This document shows, piece by piece, positions 54,460 through 60,931 of a DNA stretch of 60,931 nucleotides (its first letter is position 1; each line of letters starts with the position of its first letter). The notes beneath the pieces were generated by a model. That model had not been told where the DNA came from, made no database searches, and was given only the letters and a program-made list of their open reading frames with translations. The DNA is taken from contig CABXWY010000007.1 of the NCBI GenBank assembly GCA_902515985.1, forward strand, positions 1-60,931. The letters run 5' to 3'. The DNA comes from an uncultured Pelagibacteraceae bacterium. GTDB taxonomy: Bacteria > Pseudomonadota > Alphaproteobacteria > Pelagibacterales > Pelagibacteraceae. The position numbers were made by a program, and so were the translations under genes.

Positions 54460-55411
54460 CTATATTCCTCGTATATACACTTACAACAACTGACTCTCTT
54501 AAAAATTTGTCTTTATACCCCCGGTCCTTTGTTTTATTTCTCTCCATTCTTAAAGTTTTTATAAATCTTTCATTGGCTGGTGGTGACCTATAAAAATCTC
54601 TGCCTGACCTAAATGATAGTGCAATATCTACTTGTCTTATTTTATTAAGATCATATCTGCTGTCATTATCTGGTTGTGGATATGTTTCGGTACCACTAGT
54701 ATCATAAAGATCAACACCATCCTTATCAAATAATAAAAATTCCATATCTACAACATGTGATCTTACTAATTGTTTTCTAAAACACTCATTACATTTTGCG
54801 GTATCGCTAGTCCAACCACCAGATGGGAATTCAGAATTTTCTAACCAACTCTCTTTAGTTTTATAAATTCCATAATATTTGTTTTTCTCTTCTTTATCCG
54901 CTTCGTATTCCATTGGTAATGCAAAATAAGTTATCCTATATTTTTTGTATTTTTGTTCGTCATTTTTATTAAAATCCCCATAGACAATATGAATTTTATC
55001 ACAGCAAACATGGTTTGCTTCATGTTTTGATGAAGTTTGAGAGCCAGTAGAATTATCATAAGGCACATAACCCAACTCATTTCTTATTACAATTATAGGG
55101 TCATGACTATCGTGTATTGATTCTTCACTTGTTAGTCCTGTTGTATATATTAAGTCGTCAAATGGAGCGATTCCTTCTTCATTTTGCCCGTGATAATATT
55201 GAAATCCTGCTAGTCTAATATCCCTTACCATCATGCCGACCATATCCCTGCTTGATGAACTAATTGCTGCTTTATCAAGAACTTGTCTGTAACTATTATT
55301 TACTACAGTGTATGTTGCAAACATTGCACCCATCATAAGCGCCGTAACAGCAACTCCAACTAATAGTTCTATTAAACTTACTCCCTTTTCATTTTTAAAA
55401 TTTCTATTCAT
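54449..55411 (-). CDS. pilW: Minor pilin PilW-like
   Basis: A 320-residue minor pilin. I chose ATG 55411 (MNRNFKNEKG leader), giving a normal prepilin leader; 18 extra upstream codons lie inside pilV. Mature VSLIELLVGVAVTALMMGAM with Glu5; SRDMVGMMVRDIRLAGFQYY is the PilW signature. Several cysteines (HVCCDK, AKCNEC) may form disulfides. It overlaps pilV by 8 nt and pilX by 11 nt. Confidence 0.85.
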   Translation of the reverse strand: MNRNFKNEKGVSLIELLVGVAVTALMMGAMFATYTVVNNSYRQVLDKAAISSSSRDMVGMMVRDIRLAGFQYYHGQNEEGIAPFDDLIYTTGLTSEESIHDSHDPIIVIRNELGYVPYDNSTGSQTSSKHEANHVCCDKIHIVYGDFNKNDEQKYKKYRITYFALPMEYEADKEEKNKYYGIYKTKESWLENSEFPSGGWTSDTAKCNECFRKQLVRSHVVDMEFLLFDKDGVDLYDTSGTETYPQPDNDSRYDLNKIRQVDIALSFRSGRDFYRSPPANERFIKTLRMERNKTKDRGYKDKFLRESVVVSVYTRNIGEQ

Positions 55412-56105
55412 AATTTTTATAGATATAATCTGCTTGAAAATATAAAATCTTTTTTTTCTTTCCATTATTTGTATTTATCTGAACTCTACCTATATAAGTT
55501 TCATCATAAACATGATCGCTATAAGTTTCGGTATGTTTACAGCCAACACTAGTATCATTACAAATTTTGAATACTTCTACGCTTTTGATATCTTCCGTGG
55601 TATCTACTGAGCCAATACACTTCAGATATCTATCTTCTTTAAGAATGTTTTCTAATCTCTTTCTTTTATTATAAGCTGCACTTGCTTCTGGATTGTTCTC
55701 ATAAAGAGGTGTATTTGAAGCAAAATTGTTAAATCTATCTTTAGTGCTATCACATACTTCAACTTTAATTGGCGCATCAATAAATTTTTGAGGGAATTTT
55801 TTTACAGACGAAATCACTCCGTTTTCCACTGGTCTTCTATGTTCGTCTAATTGTACAGTTGTTGTATGAGGATTTACATCAACTAAGGAGCTATTGTAAC
55901 CGATTAAATCTTCCGCTACCATACTAACTATGTAATTCATTTTTGTTCTCTCGGCAGAAACATTTACTGATGAAGTTGAATAATTCACAATTTGAAAAAC
56001 TGCTATAAAACCAATTCCTACAATGGCTGTTGATATCAATGCCTCTAAAAGGCTAACACCTTTTTCATAATTTTTTTTTAATATATTTTTTACTGTATTA
56101 CCCAT
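55404..56105 (-). CDS. pilV: Minor pilin PilV-like
   Basis: A 233-residue minor pilin. Leader ending EKG then mature VSLLEALISTAIVGIGFIAV with Glu5, the PilV pattern. The C-terminal domain carries four cysteines. Its start overlaps the FimT-like gene by 16 nt. Confidence 0.85.
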   Translation of the reverse strand: MGNTVKNILKKNYEKGVSLLEALISTAIVGIGFIAVFQIVNYSTSSVNVSAERTKMNYIVSMVAEDLIGYNSSLVDVNPHTTTVQLDEHRRPVENGVISSVKKFPQKFIDAPIKVEVCDSTKDRFNNFASNTPLYENNPEASAAYNKRKRLENILKEDRYLKCIGSVDTTEDIKSVEVFKICNDTSVGCKHTETYSDHVYDETYIGRVQINTNNGKKKKILYFQADYIYKNYE

Positions 56106-56779
56106 CCGTTTTTTTCACTATATTTTTTTAAAGTTATATTACCAAATCTAGACCATTCTAAAGCAAAAGTATTTTCCCCTTCTATTAAACAACCGGATCC
56201 AATTCCTGTTGGTGTACAAATGAAAAGCCTTTCTATAGGTGTTGTACCATCCAAAAAAACTCCAGCTGGGCTATAATAAGTTCCATCTTTTGAAAAACAT
56301 ACCGTTCCCCCACCTGTTGATATATCGCTTCCTTCCACTCCAAGTCCTACACTAGTTGCATCGATAAATATTTCATTTACAGTCAAAAGATCCTCATCTA
56401 CTGCTCCTTCATCATCCCAAGTAAAAGTCATACCACACCTTGTTTCAAATTTATGGAATTCTTTTAATGTACTTCCATCGTACTTATCTCTTACATAATC
56501 TGTAAATTTTTCAATTTCCATTCCATTAGATGAAACGGAATACTGGTTTCCGTCTTTTTGTATTTTAAATTGTACAAAACTATATTTACCTCTTTGTACT
56601 TGAGAAAATATATTTTGAATTACAGCGGTAACATTCAATGCTTCTGTTCTAACAATTCTATCAGTTCTCCAATTCATAAATGGTTTAAATGATACTGCTG
56701 ACAGAACCCCAATGATTGCAACAACAACCAACAACTCAAGGAGAGAGAAACCTTTAACTTTCTTTTCCTGCATTTGCAT
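56090..56779 (-). CDS. fimT: Minor pilin FimT/GspH-like
   Basis: A 229-residue minor pilin. The ATG at 56779 has AGGAAAG upstream; ATG 56773 is the alternative. Leader ending KVKG then mature FSLLELLVVVAIIGVLSAVS with Glu5, followed by the GspH-like strand WRTDRIVRTEALNVTAV. Two C-terminal cysteine pairs (TRCGMTF, GGTVCF, IGSGCL). It overlaps pilT by 26 nt, so minor pilins and the retraction ATPase form one operon. Confidence 0.85.
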   Translation of the reverse strand: MQMQEKKVKGFSLLELLVVVAIIGVLSAVSFKPFMNWRTDRIVRTEALNVTAVIQNIFSQVQRGKYSFVQFKIQKDGNQYSVSSNGMEIEKFTDYVRDKYDGSTLKEFHKFETRCGMTFTWDDEGAVDEDLLTVNEIFIDATSVGLGVEGSDISTGGGTVCFSKDGTYYSPAGVFLDGTTPIERLFICTPTGIGSGCLIEGENTFALEWSRFGNITLKKYSEKNGWVIQ

Positions 56780-57767
56780 CAATCTTTCCTGCGGCTACTA
56801 AATTTTCTAAAGATTTAGACATGGTAACCATTCCGTCTTTAACTGCAGTCTGCATGATACTTGGAATTTGATGAATTTTTGCTTCTCTAATTAAGTTTTG
56901 AATTGGAGCAGTACACTTCATTATTTCAAAAGCACCAACACGACCTAGACCATCTTTAGTTTTTAATAATCTTTGCGTAACAACCATTTTTAAAGAGGTT
57001 GATAACTGCGCACGGATTTGCGCTTGTTGTTCTGGAGGAAATACATCAATAATTCTATTTATAGTATTTGGTGCACCACTCGTGTGTAACGTTCCAAATA
57101 CTAAGTGGCCTGTTTCAGCAGCTGTTAATGCTAAGCTTACTGTTTCTAAATCTCTCATCTCTCCAACTAAAATTACATCTGGATCTTCCCTCAATGCAGC
57201 TTTTAAAGCACTTGCAAAACTTTGAGTTTGTTTTCCCACTTCTCTATGAGAAACAATACTTTTTGAGTCTGTATGAATAAATTCAACTGGATCTTCAACT
57301 GTTATAATGTTTGATGTTCTTGTTTTATTTATTTCATTAACAATCGCAGCAAGTGTTGTAGATTTTCCTGAACCTGTTGGGCCTGTAACTAATACTAAAC
57401 CTTTATGCATATCAATAATATCATAAAGTGCATCTGGTAAATCGAATTGTCCCATCTCTGGTATTTTGCTCTCTACTCTTCTCAAAACTGCAGCGGGTCC
57501 ATTTAAAGTTTTGTAAAAGTTAGCTCTAAATCTTAGTCCACTAATCATTACTGCTGAGTCTAATTCATGTGTATCTTGAAATTTTTTTGTCTCATGTTCA
57601 TTACAATTTGTAGTTAGCATATCTATTAAGTCTTGCGGCTTAACTACTACTTCTTTAACCATGATAATTTCACCTGTTTGTCTATAAGCTAAAGGTGAAC
57701 CTGACCTAATATGAAAATCTGAAATTTTTTTGTTATTTTTTGCTAGTTCTTCTAATTTTTCAAACAT
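56754..57767 (-). CDS. pilT: Type IV pilus retraction ATPase PilT
   Basis: A 337-residue hexameric ATPase. N-terminal FHIRSGSPLAYRQTGEI, Walker A GPTGSGKSTTL near 130, Asp box VEDPVEF, LREDPDVILVGEMRD (Walker B), HLVFGTLHTSGA (His box), and RAQLSTSLKMVVTQRLL, all typical of PilT. The motif AIRNLIRE in the C-terminus of classical PilT appears here as IQNLIREAK. It drives retraction. The first gene of the pilT-fimT-V-W-X-Y1 operon. Confidence 0.93.
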   Translation of the reverse strand: MFEKLEELAKNNKKISDFHIRSGSPLAYRQTGEIIMVKEVVVKPQDLIDMLTTNCNEHETKKFQDTHELDSAVMISGLRFRANFYKTLNGPAAVLRRVESKIPEMGQFDLPDALYDIIDMHKGLVLVTGPTGSGKSTTLAAIVNEINKTRTSNIITVEDPVEFIHTDSKSIVSHREVGKQTQSFASALKAALREDPDVILVGEMRDLETVSLALTAAETGHLVFGTLHTSGAPNTINRIIDVFPPEQQAQIRAQLSTSLKMVVTQRLLKTKDGLGRVGAFEIMKCTAPIQNLIREAKIHQIPSIMQTAVKDGMVTMSKSLENLVAAGKIDANAGKES

Positions 57768-57893
57768 GATAATTATTTATATAATAGCTTTGTTAAAATG
57801 AATTTTAAACTGTAGAATTGGCCCAAAATAGTCTACAAAATTGTTATTTTTCACAAAAATTAAACTATTTTTTGAACAAAACTAATTATCTAG
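57768..57893. promoter_or_regulatory. Divergent promoter region of pilT operon and SGNH gene
   Basis: A 126-bp AT-rich gap. It contains TGTAGA (57811-57816) and TCTACA (57832-57837), a 6-bp inverted repeat with centres 21 bp apart, a spacing typical of dimeric regulator sites. No other structure recognised. The role in controlling the minor-pilin operon is inferred. Confidence 0.3.
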
Positions 57894-58997
57894 ATGATTC
57901 TTGTAAAAAAACTACTCAACTTATTAAAGATTCTGTTAATCACCTTTGTGTTCTCATTAGTTATTGATTTTTTTCTTGGATCAAAAATTCTTAAATACTT
58001 TGATGACTATTTTGCAAAATCACAATTCTATGAAAGATTAATTCGAATAGATCATCCAATTTACCATCACACATTAAGAGAGAATGTAAAGTATACAAAT
58101 AATGTAAGTTTTGTGGATACTTATGTGTTGTGCACCAACAATCACGGTTTTAAATCAAAATGTGATCAAGTTGATAATAAAGATTATGAATTTGCTTTTA
58201 TAGGAGACTCTTTTACTGAAGGAACTCCAATTGAATATGAGGATAGCTTTGTCGGAATTTTTACTGAAAAGACAGGATATAAAACTGCAAATCTTGGAAT
58301 AGTATCTTACTCACCTAAAATATATCTTTCAAAGTTAAATTATCTAATTAATCAAGGTTTTAAATTTGATCATGTTGTAGTCTTTATTGATATTAGTGAT
58401 TTTTACGACGATATTAATTTTTACTCTATAGATGAAAGTCTTAAAGTAACCGAGAAAAATTATAAAAAGAAAAATTTAAAACGAAGGAAATTTTTAAGAA
58501 ATAATTTTCCACTAACTAACTTTTATATGTTTGTTTTAAAAAAATACAAATTTACAAAAGAGGAAAAACAATTGGATAATAATGAAAATCCAATTTTTAC
58601 TGATAAAGTAAATCTTAAAGCTAAATGGACATACTCAAAAACTGATAAAATTCAAGGGTATGATTTAGGGGTTAAAAAAGGAAATCAAATAATGATTAAT
58701 CATATGGAAAAACTTTATGAAGTACTCTCAAAAAATAATATTAAGCTAAGTCTAGCAGTATATCCATGGCCACACCAATTAAAAAATGATGTAGTTAATT
58801 CTAAACATGTAAAAATATGGCAAGAGTTCTGCCAAAATAAATGTGAAAAATTTATTAATTTTTTTCCGATCTTCTTTGAAAAGATGAATAATTCTTCTTA
58901 CTTAGAAATTTATAAAAAATATTATTTTAAAAATGACCCTCACTTTAATAAGACAGGCCATAAAGTTTTAGCAGCGGAATTAATTAGAAGTTTTTAG
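57894..58997 (+). CDS. Membrane-anchored SGNH/GDSL-type hydrolase-like protein
   Basis: A 367-residue protein: N-terminal TM helix (LLNLLKILLITFVFSLVIDFFLG), then an SGNH domain with block I FAFIGDSFTEG (catalytic-type Ser), the GNxxx-region (TANLGIVSYSPKIYLSKL), and block V NDPHFNKTGHKVLAAE, whose Asp-x-His supplies the remaining catalytic residues. Such proteins O-acetylate or deacetylate surface glycans. It faces outward and stands divergent from the pilus operon; it could modify a surface polysaccharide (inference). Confidence 0.75.
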   Translation: MILVKKLLNLLKILLITFVFSLVIDFFLGSKILKYFDDYFAKSQFYERLIRIDHPIYHHTLRENVKYTNNVSFVDTYVLCTNNHGFKSKCDQVDNKDYEFAFIGDSFTEGTPIEYEDSFVGIFTEKTGYKTANLGIVSYSPKIYLSKLNYLINQGFKFDHVVVFIDISDFYDDINFYSIDESLKVTEKNYKKKNLKRRKFLRNNFPLTNFYMFVLKKYKFTKEEKQLDNNENPIFTDKVNLKAKWTYSKTDKIQGYDLGVKKGNQIMINHMEKLYEVLSKNNIKLSLAVYPWPHQLKNDVVNSKHVKIWQEFCQNKCEKFINFFPIFFEKMNNSSYLEIYKKYYFKNDPHFNKTGHKVLAAELIRSF

Positions 58998-58998
58998 A

Positions 58999-59769
58999 TT
59001 ATTTAATTGTAATAGTTACTGCAGGTTCTTCAGCCCATATTTGACATAAATTACTGCCATTATTATTAACAGAGATCGCTGCAGATGTACCAAAAGATAT
59101 ATCAATTGTTGGTGCAATTAATGCTACAGTATACGGCGATGTTAATTCGTAGATAAGCAAATGATCATCATCTGAACTACCATCCGCATGTTGAGTTTGA
59201 TGTTTTGATGAACCAACTCCTTGATCATACTCTTGACCTTGATCAGCGTCTACATCGTCACAATCTGCATTGTTACACCTAGTATATTGATCGTTAATTA
59301 AATACATATTCATTTCAGCTCTTGTTCCACCTTCTGCTACCGCAGGCTTATGAGTGTATTTATTTGCATCTTGATCACCTGCGTACATGTCATCGGTTGT
59401 TGCGATTGTAACACATGCATCTGTATTTCCATCCCCACCACTAATTGCAGTTTTTGATCTAACTGAAAACTTTCTGTCAATTGTAACTCTCATATGAGTG
59501 TAAGTTGTTCCTAGAGGTAATAAAGCTGAATCACCATAAGCTGCTGCAACTACACCTTCACCAACAGCTGCAATGTCTACAGTACGATCACCACTTCCAA
59601 TCACAACTGCATTTTCACAACTCGCAACTCCTGTGCTCGCTGTGCATAATTCTACTTTTCTCATTGTAACTTTGTAAATATCTGCTGGGCCAGTTTCTGC
59701 AAAGGATATTTTTGTAGAACCAACCCACAAAATAAAAGAAAAAATAATGATATTAAAAATGTTTTTCAT
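58999..59769 (-). CDS. Secreted cysteine-containing protein, unknown, next to inverse-autotransporter barrel
   Basis: A 256-residue protein with a signal peptide (KISFA-ETGP). The mature domain is beta-rich and Gly/Asp/Thr-rich, with cysteines at VELCTASTGVASCEN and RCNNADCDD that suggest two disulfides, and a strand-like C-terminus ending VTITIK. No family recognised. It begins 1 nt after the barrel gene, so the two are co-translated; it may be the passenger or partner of that barrel. Confidence 0.6.
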   Translation of the reverse strand: MKNIFNIIIFSFILWVGSTKISFAETGPADIYKVTMRKVELCTASTGVASCENAVVIGSGDRTVDIAAVGEGVVAAAYGDSALLPLGTTYTHMRVTIDRKFSVRSKTAISGGDGNTDACVTIATTDDMYAGDQDANKYTHKPAVAEGGTRAEMNMYLINDQYTRCNNADCDDVDADQGQEYDQGVGSSKHQTQHADGSSDDDHLLIYELTSPYTVALIAPTIDISFGTSAAISVNNNGSNLCQIWAEEPAVTITIK

Positions 59770-59770
59770 A

Positions 59771-60613
59771 TTAATCGGTTCTAGAAATTGTTGATGTGCC
59801 TTTAAACTCTACTACAATTTTATTATTTCTTTTAACTTTAGTTAACAATTCTTTACTCATATCTTTTTCTTCATTCCAAGCAGTTGCACTTATAAATCCA
59901 TCTTGAAGTGAAGGGCCCGATCTTGGAGGATATACAAACATTACTCTTGCATACCATTCATCTTCTAAGCCTTTTTTATCCTTGTCATCAAATGCTATTT
60001 CCAAATTTAAATTTGGGTTTAATAATAATTCTGATCCAAGTTTTGTCCCTCTTATGCCGGCTCTATCTCTGCCAAACCATTCATAAGCATTAACGAATAC
60101 ATCGGCCCAATGCATGTAAGGAACTTGGGAAGCTAAATTTAAATCATAACCCTCTAAAGGTTTTTCTTCGTCTTTTCCATCTCCTGTATTTAGATAATAG
60201 TTACCAGAAAAATCCAATACTGCATTTCTAGCCTCAACTCCTAAACTTGTTCTTGAATTTCCATAACTATCATAATCCCAAAAAACATTATAACCTGTCA
60301 TCATTGTATTATCGTTGCTTAACATTCTTTGTCCAAAACCTAAGTTTCCAACTGTTCTTTCTGTGTTTCTCTTCTCAGTATTAGATAATGAGAATTGCGT
60401 AAAAAAATTACCGCTGTCTGTTTTGTCAATTTCTCTTACACCAAGAATACTATAGTCTGGTTTGTGATTTTCTCTTAAATCAATACTTACTTCAGTATCA
60501 CCTTCACCAGGTATTAAATCAGCGATTATATTTGAAATTTTATTTGATAAATCATCTGCATTTGATGAAGTAATTAAAAAGAAAGATATTAATGTTATAA
60601 GAATTTTTTTCAT
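59771..60613 (-). CDS. Inverse-autotransporter-type beta-barrel without passenger
   Basis: A 280-residue protein with signal peptide (TSSNA-DDLS). Seen: LSNTEKRNTERTVGNLGFGQRMLSNDN, MTGYNVFWDYDSYGNSRTSLGVEAR, NYYLNTGDG, GYDLNLASQVPYMHWADVF. These match the conserved pattern of intimin/invasin N-terminal barrels (IAT_beta domain) in order and spacing. Intimin-type proteins continue with LysM or Ig-like passenger domains; here the gene simply stops after the barrel and the next gene encodes a secreted protein. It is shorter than intimin barrels by some strands. Confidence 0.72.
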   Translation of the reverse strand: MKKILITLISFFLITSSNADDLSNKISNIIADLIPGEGDTEVSIDLRENHKPDYSILGVREIDKTDSGNFFTQFSLSNTEKRNTERTVGNLGFGQRMLSNDNTMMTGYNVFWDYDSYGNSRTSLGVEARNAVLDFSGNYYLNTGDGKDEEKPLEGYDLNLASQVPYMHWADVFVNAYEWFGRDRAGIRGTKLGSELLLNPNLNLEIAFDDKDKKGLEDEWYARVMFVYPPRSGPSLQDGFISATAWNEEKDMSKELLTKVKRNNKIVVEFKGTSTISRTD

Positions 60614-60674
60614 TTTATTTTGTTGTAGCAGATATGCACATTAATAAAATTATTGAAATTTGGTAGTATTAATT

Positions 60675-60931
60675 TTAGTCCTTAGGCTTAAAAATCAAGC
60701 AAATACCGTTATTACAATACCTTTTTCCAGTTGGTTTTGGACCATCATCAAAAATATGTCCATGATGCCCTCCACAATTTTTGCAATGATATTCTGTTCT
60801 TGGATAACCTAAAAGATGATCAACTTTAGTTTCAAATGCATCTGGTAAGGACTTGAAAAATGAAGGCCATCCAGAACCACTTTCGTATTTAGTTGAAGAT
60901 TCAAATAATTTTATACCACAAGCTGCACAAT
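60675..60931 (-). CDS. msrB: Peptide methionine-(R)-S-oxide reductase MsrB, 5' end cut by window edge
   Basis: 84 residues visible from the right edge to the TAA at 60677-60675. Zinc-type cysteine pair CAACG at the edge and CKNCGGHHGH further on, GSGWPSF, VDHLLGYPRTEY, FDDGPKPTGKRYC. RYCNNGICLIF provides the catalytic cysteine in the RYC motif. It repairs oxidised methionine. Complete C-terminus; about 50-60 residues are missing beyond the window. The 61-nt gap to the barrel gene shows nothing recognisable. Confidence 0.9.
   Translation of the reverse strand, partial: CAACGIKLFESSTKYESGSGWPSFFKSLPDAFETKVDHLLGYPRTEYHCKNCGGHHGHIFDDGPKPTGKRYCNNGICLIFKPKD

Noticed and set aside
32355..57767. Type II secretion system instead of type IV pilus
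   Set aside because: PilT, PilY1, PilX/W/V, PilM-N-O-P and the tetracysteine PilB indicate type IVa pili; GspL/M/K equivalents are not seen.

Overview
The window is very AT-rich, tightly packed alphaproteobacterial DNA that looks like a Pelagibacterales (SAR11-type) genome. The reasons are short or overlapping gene junctions, a DMSP-demethylase-family protein (DmdA) beside a second GcvT-fold protein, and several high-expression ABC transporters. This assignment is from content and style, not from a search. I saw no tRNA, rRNA, IS element, CRISPR array or prophage.

Layout. (1) 1-4415, minus: a peptide/nickel-class ABC importer (ATPase cut by the left edge, two permeases, binding protein). (2) 4532-12006, plus: a catabolic cluster of GcvT-fold protein, S51 peptidase-like protein, FMN 2-hydroxyacid dehydrogenase, ThDP lyase, 5-hydroxyisourate-hydrolase-like protein, DmdA-like protein and thiolase. 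(3) 12003-18472, minus: a spermidine/opine-type ABC importer with an ectoine-hydrolase-like M24 protein and an EutA-like racemase/isomerase-fold protein. (4) 18661-25762: a branched-chain amino acid type importer with its binding protein on the plus strand, convergent with a proC-like/livGFHM operon that ends in a 22-codon micro-ORF and a frameshifted MFS gene. (5) 25954-26855: small housekeeping genes.

(6) 26934-57767 is the distinctive part: a nearly complete type IVa pilus system (two major-type pilins, PilB, PilC, PilD, PilT, a lipoprotein secretin, PilP, PilO, a PilM-PilN fusion, PilY1, PilX, PilW, PilV, FimT). Interleaved with it are all parts of a partner-switching signalling module (STAS antagonist, RsbW-type kinase, two SpoIIE-type phosphatases with CHASE2 or GAF sensors) and two paralogous pairs of TPR/beta-barrel outer-membrane protein plus FecR-domain protein. 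A 555-bp gene-free stretch ahead of the pilMN-O-P-Q-B-C operon carries seven copies of the 10-mer TCTAACACAA arranged symmetrically. That array is the best candidate here for an undescribed control element.

(7) 57894-60931: an SGNH-type membrane-anchored protein, a secreted cysteine-containing protein, an inverse-autotransporter beta-barrel with no passenger, and the end of msrB.

How the parts may fit together (inference): the transporters and catabolic cluster scavenge small organic nitrogen, sulfur and methyl compounds. The pilus, barrel and FecR genes build a cell surface whose assembly or use could be tuned by regulated serine phosphorylation (STAS/kinase/phosphatases) and by whatever reads the 10-mer array.
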